Shown here piece by piece: positions 1 through 7,389 of a stretch of 7,815 nucleotides of DNA. The DNA comes from Myxococcales bacterium (GTDB lineage: Bacteria > Myxococcota > Myxococcia > Myxococcales > Myxococcaceae), in assembly GCA_003153055.1 (NCBI GenBank), contig PMBV01000414.1:1-7815 (forward strand). The letters are read 5' to 3'. Positions within the stretch are counted from its first letter, which is position 1. Each line of letters opens with the position of its first letter. The position numbers and the translations under genes are program-made. The notes beneath the pieces were generated by a model. The model did not search any database. It had not been told where the DNA came from and saw nothing but the letters and a program-made list of their open reading frames with translations.

Positions 1-1283
1 ACGAGGAGGTGCTTGTCGAGGAAGCCGCCCTGGTACCGCAGCGAGACGGTGTTGGTATTGTCGGTGGTGATGCTTCCACCGGGCGAAGTCGCCGACAGCC
101 GACGGCGCTCGTTGAACGAGTACGGAATGACCTGCTGAGACGGGGTCCCCACGACCGAGAGCGAGAGGTTGTTGTCCGAGTTGATGAGGAAGGTCAGCTT
201 CGCGATGTAGCTGAGCGACCGATTGTCATCGAAGCGACGCTGGGTCGTCCCCGGGATGGTTTCCCGCACCGCGAGGCCGCTCGGGTCTTTCTGGAAGTCG
301 GTGCCAGCCTCGTTGATGACGAAGCGGCTGAGCGAGCGCGTGGTCAGGTTGCGATTCCACGAGGGCGAAATGCCGGCGTAGAACCACAGCTTGTCCTTCA
401 GGATCGGGCCACCGAGCTCAGCGCCGAAGTCGACCGTGTTCCACAGCGTCGACTGGGTGACGATCGCCGAGGCGTCGTTGCGGATCGCCGGCGGAGTCGC
501 CGTCAACAGGCCCGGCGTGTAATCGCCCCACACACTGCCGTGGAACTCGTTCGAGCCGCTCTTGGTGACGACGTTCAAGACGCCGCCGGTGGCCCGGCCG
601 TACTCCGCCTGGTACCCACCGGTGACAACGTTCGCTTCCTGGACGAACTCGACCGGGAACTGCGCTCCGTTGACACCGTACGCCGGGTCGCTCACCGAGA
701 CGCCATCAACGATGTACAGGTTCTCGGGAGACTGAGCGCCGGAGAAGCCGTAGCCGTAGCCGTCAGCGACGACCTGCGGGGCCACCGACGCCAGCGACTC
801 GAAGGACCGCACGCCGTTCGCGTTCGGGGTGACGAAGGCGATGTTGTTGATGAACTCCTTGCCGACGTTGATGCCCGTGCTCGTCGAACCCACGTCCACG
901 GTGGGGGCTTTCGCCACGACGACGATCTGCTCGCTTTGCACCGACTCCGGCTGAACCTGGATGTTGACGCGGATCGTCCGGTCGCTGCGGACCGTGATTT
1001 CCGCGCGGCTGAAGGGTTTGTACGACTCTTTCTCGAGCTTGATGGTGTATTCGCCGGGGGGAAGCTGCGCCAGTCGGTACAAACCAGCGGCATCGGTCAC
1101 GACGACTTCCTCGCCTTGGAGGGCGGAAGACTTCGCCGTCACGACCACGTCAGGTACTGGCTTGCCAGTGGCAGCGTCGGTCACCGTTCCGGTGATGACT
1201 GACGTACCTTGGGCAAGCGCCACAGAAGAAACGAGCATGCTCACGATGAGCAACGCTCGGTACAGCCGAGTTGTAACGCGCAC
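1..1283 (-). CDS. TonB-dependent outer-membrane receptor, Oar-like, N-terminal part (gene runs off the left edge)
   Basis: The minus strand is open from a GTG at 1283 to the window edge, giving 427 residues with the C-terminus missing. Residues 1-24 form a Sec signal peptide with a basic start, a hydrophobic core and an ALA cleavage site. Residues about 28-113 form a carboxypeptidase-regulatory-like beta-sandwich (TGTVTDAATGKPVPDV, LPPGEYTIKLEK). A TonB-box-like EQIVVVAKAP follows at 118-127. The plug domain spans roughly 130-250 and includes NLYIVDGVSVSDP, YQAEYGRATGGVLNVVTK and SGSNEFHGS. The remainder is the start of the beta-barrel. This order matches the Oar/carboxypeptidase-regulatory class of TonB-dependent receptors common in myxobacteria. 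The GTG start is chosen because a GGAGGGG Shine-Dalgarno lies 5 nt upstream and the full signal peptide begins there; an ATG at 1238 would cut the signal peptide short. The substrate cannot be read from the sequence. The gene is divergent from tonB-exbB-exbD-exbD, which suggests that this motor energises it. Confidence 0.93.
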   Translation of the reverse strand, partial: MRVTTRLYRALLIVSMLVSSVALAQGTSVITGTVTDAATGKPVPDVVVTAKSSALQGEEVVVTDAAGLYRLAQLPPGEYTIKLEKESYKPFSRAEITVRSDRTIRVNIQVQPESVQSEQIVVVAKAPTVDVGSTSTGINVGKEFINNIAFVTPNANGVRSFESLASVAPQVVADGYGYGFSGAQSPENLYIVDGVSVSDPAYGVNGAQFPVEFVQEANVVTGGYQAEYGRATGGVLNVVTKSGSNEFHGSVWGDYTPGLLTATPPAIRNDASAIVTQSTLWNTVDFGAELGGPILKDKLWFYAGISPSWNRNLTTRSLSRFVINEAGTDFQKDPSGLAVRETIPGTTQRRFDDNRSLSYIAKLTFLINSDNNLSLSVVGTPSQQVIPYSFNERRRLSATSPGGSITTDNTNTVSLRYQGGFLDKHLL

Positions 1284-1320
1284 GGAGACCCCTCCAGCGG
1301 GTGGACGAATTGCGCCGCGA

Positions 1321-1334
1321 ACCCTACACAGGGT
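1321..1334. repeat. Short inverted repeat in the divergent spacer, possible operator
   Basis: ACCCT-ACAC-AGGGT is a perfect 5-bp dyad with a 4-nt centre. It lies midway between the divergent receptor and tonB starts and overlaps the candidate -10 element of the receptor promoter. The placement would suit a repressor or other regulator, but no known consensus is recognised (it does not look like a Fur box). Confidence 0.35.
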
Positions 1335-1348
1335 AACGGCCAAGTCAA
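1321..1348 (-). promoter_or_regulatory. Candidate sigma70-type promoter for the receptor gene
   Basis: On the minus strand, TTGACT (1348-1343) matches the -35 consensus at five of six bases. It is followed by a 16-nt spacer and TAGGGT (1326-1321), which matches the -10 consensus at only three of six. Transcription would start near 1314, leaving a leader of about 30 nt that carries the GGAGGGG site before the GTG at 1283. The weak -10 makes this a candidate only. The -10 hexamer lies inside the inverted repeat at 1321-1334, as an operator site would. Confidence 0.4.
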
Positions 1349-1396
1349 CGGGGATCGCAATTCCCGGGCGTTCGGTGCTATGGCCCCCTTCCTGCT

Positions 1397-2128
1397 ATGT
1401 TTGATTCGGTCCTGAATAGGGGTAACGTCCCCAAGAGTCGCTTTGGTGTCGGGACGCTCATCTCGATCGCCGTGCACGTCGGGCTCGTCGCGCTGACGAT
1501 CTACCTGACGACGCGCCCTCCCCCCGTGAAAGAGGACCTTACCGAGGTCAAGTTCTTCGCCGCGGCGCCTCCACCGCCCCCTCCTCCGCCGCCGCCTCCC
1601 CCGAAGAAGTCGAGCACGAAGGTCGAGAAGAAGGTCATTCCGAAGCCGGACATGATCATTCAGCCCAAGGAGATCCCTCAGGAAAAGCCAAAGGAGGCTG
1701 AGCCTTCGAAGGAAGAGAGCTCGAGCGACGACGACGGGGTCGAGGGAGGCGTCGAGGGTGGCGTCGTGGGCGGAGTGGTGGGAGGCGTGATCGGCGGGGT
1801 CGTTGGTGGCTCGCTGGGCGGTTCCGGCACCGATGTGGTGGCGTTTGGCGAGGGCATGACGAGGCCGCAGTACGATCAGGGACAGCTCGTGCACAACCTC
1901 TACACCAGAGAGGCGACCGAGGCGCGCGTCGAGGGGATGATGATCGTGAAGTGCAACGTCCTCACCGACGGAACGGTGAAGAACTGCCGGGTCCTCAAAC
2001 CGCTCCCCCACCTTTCAGAAGCGGTCATCAATCGCATCCAGTCGATGAAGGTCGTACCCGCAACCTTCCAGGGCCGCCCGATCGCGATCGACTACGTCTT
2101 CAACTTCCAGTTCAGGCTTCCCCGCTGA
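1397..2128 (+). CDS. tonB: TonB energy transducer
   Basis: This 243-residue protein couples the inner-membrane ExbB/ExbD proton motor to outer-membrane receptors. A short cytoplasmic N-terminus is followed by one membrane anchor at about 19-38 (LISIAVHVGLVALTIYL) containing the conserved TonB-type histidine at position 27. The periplasmic linker has a run of 12 prolines (58-69), a Lys/Glu/Pro-rich stretch (70-106), an acidic patch (SSSDDD), and seven tandem 4-residue repeats ending in GG (115-142). The C-terminal TonB domain spans about 160-242 and ends in the typical YVFNFQFRLPR strand. Cys186 and Cys197 flank a predicted beta-turn and could form a disulfide. No Shine-Dalgarno lies next to the ATG (CCTGCTATG), so initiation may be SD-independent or leaderless. 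It is first in a cluster with exbB and two exbD genes, divergent from a TonB-dependent receptor. Confidence 0.93.
   Translation: MFDSVLNRGNVPKSRFGVGTLISIAVHVGLVALTIYLTTRPPPVKEDLTEVKFFAAAPPPPPPPPPPPPKKSSTKVEKKVIPKPDMIIQPKEIPQEKPKEAEPSKEESSSDDDGVEGGVEGGVVGGVVGGVIGGVVGGSLGGSGTDVVAFGEGMTRPQYDQGQLVHNLYTREATEARVEGMMIVKCNVLTDGTVKNCRVLKPLPHLSEAVINRIQSMKVVPATFQGRPIAIDYVFNFQFRLPR
1739..1822 (+). repeat. Tandem 12-nt repeat encoding seven (V/S)xGG units in TonB
   Basis: Seven consecutive 4-codon units encode VEGG, VEGG, VVGG, VVGG, VIGG, VVGG and SLGG, corresponding to TonB residues 115-142. The units are degenerate at the DNA level, with GTC or GTG first codons and varied glycine codons, which points to selection on the protein sequence rather than a recent slippage array. 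The segment would form a flexible glycine-rich spacer between the charged linker and the C-terminal domain. Confidence 0.9.
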
Positions 2129-2147
2129 AGCTTTCGCCCTTTGATTT

Positions 2148-2174
2148 CGCGCTAGCCCAAAGAAGGGCTGCGCG
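2148..2174 (+). terminator. Hairpin between tonB and exbB (terminator-like, attenuator or processing signal)
   Basis: CGCGC (2148-2152) pairs with GCGCG (2170-2174), and AGCCC (2154-2158) pairs with GGGCT (2165-2169). This gives a 10-bp GC-rich stem with one bulged T (2153) and an AAAGAA loop. Only two T residues follow it, so a full rho-independent terminator is not supported. The hairpin ends three bases before an AGGA ribosome-site candidate (2177-2180) and 18 nt before the exbB start. It could cause partial termination, protect an mRNA end after processing, or affect exbB translation. Confidence 0.55.
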
Positions 2175-2192
2175 TTAGGAACCGCCCCTGCT

Positions 2193-2852
2193 ATGGATTT
2201 TTCTCTTGGTCACCTGTGGATGTCGATGGGCATTTTCGCGAAGACCATCGTCGTAGTGATGGCCTTCATGTCGTTCGCGAGCTTGATTGTGATGTTCGAG
2301 CGCATCGTGGTGTTCTCGAAGTCGCGCTCCGAATCGGTGCAGTTCGCCGAGAAGATGGCTCAGCTCCTGTCCGGCGGAGACATCGCCGCGGCAGTGAGCG
2401 GCGGCCCCAGCAAGAACGTCGGGCACCTCGGCCGAGTCATCAACGCCGGGCTCACCGCGTTCAAGCTCGCCCCTCGCGATCGTGACGTCGCGGTTGAATC
2501 GGTGGCCCGCGCCCTCGAGCGCCAGGCCGCTCGCGAGGTGCAGATCTTCAAGCGCGGCCTGGGCGTGCTCGCCACGGTCGGCTCGACGGCGCCGTTCATC
2601 GGCCTGTTGGGAACGGTCATGGGCATCGTGAACTCCTTCCAGTCGATGGCGGCCTCGGGCTCGGGCGGCCTGGGCACCGTTTCGGCCGGCATCGCCGAGG
2701 CGCTCATCACCACCGCCTTCGGGCTCTTGGTGGCCATCCCCGCGGTGATGGCGTTCAACTTCCTCCAGGGCTGGGTCGACGCTCGGTCGGTGGACATCTC
2801 CGAGTCGTCGAACGAGTTCCTCGACCTGGTTTCGAAGCACTACGCGGCCTGA
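2193..2852 (+). CDS. exbB: ExbB/TolQ/MotA-family proton channel subunit
   Basis: This 219-residue inner-membrane protein forms the oligomeric proton channel that works with ExbD to drive TonB. Three membrane helices are visible at about 14-36, 122-146 and 164-190, with a cytoplasmic segment between the first two. Conserved family motifs are TAPFIGLLGTVMGIVNSF (132-149) and GIAEALITTAFGLLVAIPAV (166-185), including the channel-lining threonines. Length and topology fit ExbB/TolQ. The ExbB label rests on the adjacent tonB, because sequence alone separates ExbB from TolQ poorly. The start is 64 nt after the tonB stop. An AGGA lies 12 nt upstream of the ATG, which is rather far, and the CCTGCTATG context repeats that of tonB. 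Expression may be influenced by the hairpin at 2148-2174. Confidence 0.93.
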   Translation: MDFSLGHLWMSMGIFAKTIVVVMAFMSFASLIVMFERIVVFSKSRSESVQFAEKMAQLLSGGDIAAAVSGGPSKNVGHLGRVINAGLTAFKLAPRDRDVAVESVARALERQAAREVQIFKRGLGVLATVGSTAPFIGLLGTVMGIVNSFQSMAASGSGGLGTVSAGIAEALITTAFGLLVAIPAVMAFNFLQGWVDARSVDISESSNEFLDLVSKHYAA

Positions 2853-2885
2853 AGGCCTGGCAATTCGCCGAGGTGAGGTGACGCC

Positions 2886-3305
2886 ATGGCAATGGCAGCA
2901 GGGTCGTCGAAGGGCATCATGGCGAGCATCAACGTCACGCCCCTCGTGGACGTGGTGTTGGTCCTCCTCATCATCTTCATGGTCATCACCCCGATGTTGC
3001 AGCGGGGCAAAGACGTCAAGCTCCCCCGGGCGATGAAGGTCGAAGAGAAGAAGGGCGAAGACTCTGACCCCATCATCGTGTCGGTGACTCCCGACAAGTC
3101 GATCTACATCGAGACCGACAAGTACGATGACGAGGGCTTCGAGGCCGCCCTGCAGAAGAAGATCATCGCCGAGCCGGGCAAGAAGATCCTCCTCAAGGGA
3201 GACCAATCCCTGACCTTCGACGACGTGCGGAAGGTGATGAACCTCGCGCGTAAAGCCGGCGCCAAGTCCATGGGCCTGGGCGTCGAAGAAGAGAAGAAGG
3301 AGTGA
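2886..3305 (+). CDS. exbD: ExbD/TolR-family biopolymer transport protein, first copy
   Basis: This 139-residue protein has a short cytoplasmic N-terminus, one membrane helix (about 18-37) and a periplasmic domain. The proton-carrying aspartate is Asp22 in the motif INVTPLVDVVLVLLIIFMV. The periplasmic part (about 60-135) fits the ExbD/TolR fold and ends in a charged GVEEEKKE tail. The ATG at 2886 is preceded by AGGTGAGGTG (2871-2880), a strong ribosome site ending 5 nt upstream. It lies 33 nt after exbB and 5 nt before the second exbD, so the three genes are very likely co-transcribed. It should sit in the ExbB pore and convert proton flow into movement of the TonB complex. Confidence 0.94.
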   Translation: MAMAAGSSKGIMASINVTPLVDVVLVLLIIFMVITPMLQRGKDVKLPRAMKVEEKKGEDSDPIIVSVTPDKSIYIETDKYDDEGFEAALQKKIIAEPGKKILLKGDQSLTFDDVRKVMNLARKAGAKSMGLGVEEEKKE

Positions 3306-3310
3306 GGGCG

Positions 3311-3778
3311 ATGCGCAAGTTCAAGGTGGCTCCTCAGGGCTCGCCCAACTCCGAAATCAACATCACCCCGCTCGTCGACGTGGTGCTGGTGCTCCTCATC
3401 ATCTTCATGGTGGTGACGCCGCTGCTCGAGAAGGACATCGAGGTGCGGGTGCCCGACAAGCAGGAAGAGATCGACGAGAACCAGGTGCCTCCGGATCAGC
3501 TGGTGGTCTCGGTCGCAAAAGACGGACAGATCTCCATCAACGCGGACAAGGTGACGGCCGAAGAGTACGTCGAGCGTCTCAGCCGCGCGGTCGCCGCCAA
3601 GCCCAAGGGCGAGCGGCTGGTGTTCTTCACCGCCGACGACGAGACGAACTACGGCAAGCTGGTGGGCGCCCTCGACGGAGCTCGACACGCCGGCGCAGAG
3701 ATCCTCGGCATGGCGACCGAGAAGATGGAAGCTCCGGCCGCGGCCCCTGCTCCGCCCGAGCCACCTGCGACACCGTAG
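3311..3778 (+). CDS. exbD: ExbD/TolR-family biopolymer transport protein, second copy
   Basis: This 155-residue paralogue of the preceding gene shares the membrane motif INITPLVDVVLVLLIIFMVVTPLL with proton-binding Asp23, but its periplasmic domain is clearly divergent. The C-terminus carries an extra Ala/Pro-rich tail of about 17 residues (EAPAAAPAPPEPPATP) that is not typical of ExbD. The ATG at 3311 is preferred because GGAG (3299-3302), at the end of the first exbD, sits 8 nt upstream. A GTG at 3302 would add three residues and overlap the upstream stop, but has poorer spacing. Two tandem exbD genes next to one exbB suggest either a hetero-dimeric ExbD in the pore or alternative motors. 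No clear terminator follows the stop. Confidence 0.93.
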   Translation: MRKFKVAPQGSPNSEINITPLVDVVLVLLIIFMVVTPLLEKDIEVRVPDKQEEIDENQVPPDQLVVSVAKDGQISINADKVTAEEYVERLSRAVAAKPKGERLVFFTADDETNYGKLVGALDGARHAGAEILGMATEKMEAPAAAPAPPEPPATP

Positions 3779-3781
3779 AGA

Positions 3782-4047
3782 GCGGTCGCCCGAAGCCATG
3801 GGTCGCGGCGTGGTCGCAGCCAGGGAGGAATTTGTCGAGCATCACCGCGATGGCATCCGCGTGCGTCGCAACACGAGCGATGACGGAATGCTCTCCGACC
3901 CCCGCAGGGGCCGGAGGTGACCTCGTCCCAGACGATGGCGGTCACGACCATCGGCAAGCGGCCGAGCTGCGCGAGTGTGCTCTCGACCCGCCCACGCTGA
4001 AGGAGGATGAGAACGTCGCTGTCAACGGCGTACGTCCGCGACCTCAT
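3782..4047 (-). pseudogene. PIN-domain nuclease (VapC-like) remnant, broken by an out-of-frame deletion
   Basis: Reading leftward from an ATG at 4047, one frame gives a typical PIN N-terminus: RTYAVDSDVLILLQRGR, with the first acidic pair Asp9/Asp11, then LGRLPMVVTAIVWDEVTSG, with the second conserved acid (Glu42). Near 3908 the similarity moves to the next frame, AGVGEHSVIARVATHADA, which resembles the central GExE-type PIN motif, then AVMLDK. In intact PIN proteins some tens of residues normally separate these two motifs, but here only about five do. A single out-of-frame internal deletion would explain both the frame change and the loss. The C-terminal end runs into the exbD stop and is not recognisable. 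No intact antitoxin gene is visible upstream. PIN identity is inferred from motif pattern only. Confidence 0.6.
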
Positions 4048-4342
4048 CCCGCCCCCCGCGCTCGCTGATGAGGTCCTGCTCAACGACTTGCTACACCATC
4101 GAGTGAGGAAGTCGACCGCCACGTCGACGGTGCCTACGAGACCTTCACCGCTTCGCCCACCTTCCGGGGTGATGGCATCGGTGGTCCGCTCCCGTCGGCG
4201 CGGTCGGACGAGACCCGAAAGACCCGGCCCACGGCGGACGCCAGTCCATCACGCGAGACGCTGGTGGAATCCATCGGTCTGGCGTCACGGGCAGTTGCCC
4301 TGGCACTTCGGTTGCTCCCTGGCGGGGCAGCCTGGAGGCTCC
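4048..4342. other. Gene-poor spacer upstream of the Rpn-family gene
   Basis: No coding sequence, RNA gene or repeat is recognised here. The frame of the downstream gene stays open back to 4007, but its translation in this stretch is Arg/Pro-rich, low in complexity and unlike the nuclease family, so it is not taken as coding. A partner antitoxin for the PIN remnant would be expected near 4048-4150. A short minus-strand frame there overlaps the PIN start, but a TAG lies only a few codons back, so no intact antitoxin exists. Confidence 0.5.
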
Positions 4343-5260
4343 ATGCGGACAACCCTCGATCCGACCCTGGACATCGTGTTCAAGCTGCTCTTCTCGGCGC
4401 CGGAGAGCCGCGAGGCGCTCACCTCCCTCTTGACGGCGGTCCTCCGCCCGGCGCGGCCCATCTCGGAGGTGCGGGTCCTCAACCCTTGGATTCCCGGAAC
4501 CCGGGTCGACGACAAGGGCGTCGTGCTCGACATCCTCGTGGTGCTCGACGATGGCACGCGCATCAACGTCGAGATGCAAGCCAGCAGGCGCCCCGGCTTG
4601 CCGGTTCGCGCGCTCTTCTACTGGTCTCGGGCCTTCACCACCCAGATTGAGCGAGGCGAGGACTATACCTGCCTTCGACCCGTCATCTCGGTGCTCTTCC
4701 TCGACTACGTGGAGCTCGATACACCTCGTTTTCACTCGACCTTCAGGCTGCTGGAGGCCGAAAAGCACTTCCCCTTCAGTGACGCGCTTGAGATCCACGT
4801 CGTCGAGCTTCCCAAGCGCCAGGGGCCTCTGGCCGTGACTCGGCAAGAAGACGCGGATTTGTTAGCCTGGAGTCGCTTCCTCGGGGCGACGAGCGACGAG
4901 GAAGTGAAGGAGGCATGTATGAGTAACGCCGCGATCGCCAAGGCCAACGAGCTCCTCATCAACCTCTCGGCGACCCCGAGTGCTCAGGACCTCGCCCAGC
5001 AGCGACAGCGCGCGCTCGACACGTACCGCATCGAGATGGGCGCACTATCGGCCGAGGTTCTTGCCAAGGGCAAGGTGGAGGGACGGGTCGAAGGACGGGC
5101 GGAAGGACTCGCGGATGGACTCAGAACGGCCGTCGCCGACCTCGCCGAAAGCTTCGGGATCGAGCTCGATCCGGCTCGAAGAGAGGAGATTCAACGCGCC
5201 TCCCTCGACGAGCTCGAAGCGCTCCGGGCCCGGCTCAAACGAGAGCGACGCTGGTCGTAA
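4343..5260 (+). CDS. Rpn-family PD-(D/E)XK nuclease (recombination-promoting nuclease / putative transposase family)
   Basis: This 305-residue protein starts with the family signature LDPTLDIVFKLLFS (5-18). It continues with the catalytic core: Asp63 in GVVLDILVVLDDG, and Glu77 and Gln79 in INVEMQ, the ExQ variant of the PD-(D/E)XK site used by this family. ALFYWSRAFTTQIERGEDY (90-108) and PVISVLFLDY (113-122) are further family features. The C-terminal part has a short glycine repeat (KVEGRVEGRAEGLADG, about 244-259) and a final charged helix, as is usual for Rpn proteins. Known relatives (RpnA-E of E. coli) are DNA endonucleases that promote RecA-independent recombination, and some are linked to phage defence. 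The ATG at 4343 follows GGAGG (4334-4338) and matches the family N-terminus; the open frame extends further upstream but is not family-like. There is no sign of terminal inverted repeats, so it is not shown to be mobile itself. All visible catalytic residues are intact. Confidence 0.88.
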   Translation: MRTTLDPTLDIVFKLLFSAPESREALTSLLTAVLRPARPISEVRVLNPWIPGTRVDDKGVVLDILVVLDDGTRINVEMQASRRPGLPVRALFYWSRAFTTQIERGEDYTCLRPVISVLFLDYVELDTPRFHSTFRLLEAEKHFPFSDALEIHVVELPKRQGPLAVTRQEDADLLAWSRFLGATSDEEVKEACMSNAAIAKANELLINLSATPSAQDLAQQRQRALDTYRIEMGALSAEVLAKGKVEGRVEGRAEGLADGLRTAVADLAESFGIELDPARREEIQRASLDELEALRARLKRERRWS

Positions 5261-5417
5261 GGCGTGACTCCGTCGTTTTTTGGCGAGCCTCCCGTGGCCA
5301 CTGAATACCCCGCCAGTACCCGCTGCATGACCTCCTCGAGGTGCGTGTCGTCGGTGTGGTGCACCGTCTCGAGGGGCTCCGACCCGCTTCACAGTGCGCT
5401 CCGGGAGGTGACGGTAG

Positions 5418-6968
<1,551 letters not shown>

Positions 6969-6971
6969 TCG

Positions 6972-7301
6972 TCAGCGCTTCTTGAGCTGTTGAAAGAGGT
7001 CGGCCATGCGGCCCTCGGCGCGCTGGGTGGCGTCGTGGTCGACCTTCACCTCGACCCCTCCATCCACCCGAGAAAACCGCAGCCACTGCCCAGGTTTCAC
7101 CGCGCCCAGTCGTCCCATGGGTACTCGACCACCCTCAACTTCGAGGGAGGTTCCGGTCACTTTTTCGACCCGGCGGAACGCCACGTTGGAGGCGCCGAAC
7201 AGGTCCTTGGGGAGACCGGCGGCGTGGATCTCTCGCTCCGAGAACCGGGTGGGAGTGCTCGAGATGGCCCGCGGCCTCACTCGGAATTCGGACATGGACA
7301 T
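6972..7301 (-). CDS. Small conserved-looking hypothetical protein
   Basis: I do not recognise the family. From the ATG at 7301 it is 109 residues and soluble, with no signal peptide or membrane helix. The N-terminal 30 residues are polar (MSMSEFRVRPRA, TRFSEREIHAAGLPKDLFG). The middle has alternating hydrophobic strands with turns (ASNVAFRRVEKVTGTSLEV, GAVKPGQWLRFSRVDGGVEVKV), as in a small beta-barrel, and the end is a basic helix (MADLFQQLKKR). Codon use shows the local GC bias, which supports real coding. The start is uncertain: ATG 7301, ATG 7295 and GTG 7361 are all in frame. ATG 7301 is preferred because the GTG has no usable ribosome site and would leave little room for a divergent promoter with proS. 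Its stop is 3 nt from that of tyrosine phenol-lyase, so the two genes converge with no space for a terminator. Confidence 0.72.
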   Translation of the reverse strand: MSMSEFRVRPRAISSTPTRFSEREIHAAGLPKDLFGASNVAFRRVEKVTGTSLEVEGGRVPMGRLGAVKPGQWLRFSRVDGGVEVKVDHDATQRAEGRMADLFQQLKKR

Positions 7302-7389
7302 GGAATTTGTCGCCCCGGACGGCACAAAGTTGCGTCTGGCGAGTCCGTCTTCGGTTGCCACCTCCGTCAGGCTGCTCTAGGTGGCGAAC

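Larger units (their letters stand above)
1307..1363. repeat. Spaced 8-bp inverted repeat in the divergent spacer
   Basis: GAATTGCG at 1307-1314 is perfectly complemented by CGCAATTC at 1356-1363, with 41 nt between the arms. The arms bracket the candidate receptor promoter. An 8-bp match like this could arise by chance in a spacer of this length, so a regulatory role is only a possibility. Confidence 0.3.

Noticed and set aside
9..1202. Long plus-strand open frame across the receptor region (397 codons)
   Set aside because: It is the antisense shadow of the TonB-dependent receptor. Its translation is Arg/Asp/Val-rich without any family motif, whereas the minus strand gives a signal peptide, regulatory domain, TonB box and plug.
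1241..2011. Minus-strand open frame opposite tonB
   Set aside because: The translation is a mirror of the tonB Pro and Gly repeats (Arg and Leu runs) with no domain. The plus strand encodes a complete TonB.
3784..3817. Three GGTCGC copies after the second exbD
   Set aside because: The spacing is irregular, the motif is short and GC-rich, and the copies are expected by chance in this composition; there is no hairpin and no T tract.
4007..4342. N-terminal extension of the Rpn-family protein (112 extra residues)
   Set aside because: The extension is Arg/Pro-rich and unlike the family. The ATG at 4343 has a GGAGG site and begins exactly at the family signature.
5240..5281. Possible rho-independent terminator after the nuclease gene
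   Set aside because: There is a six-T run, but only about five base pairs with a loop of over 20 nt can be drawn before it.
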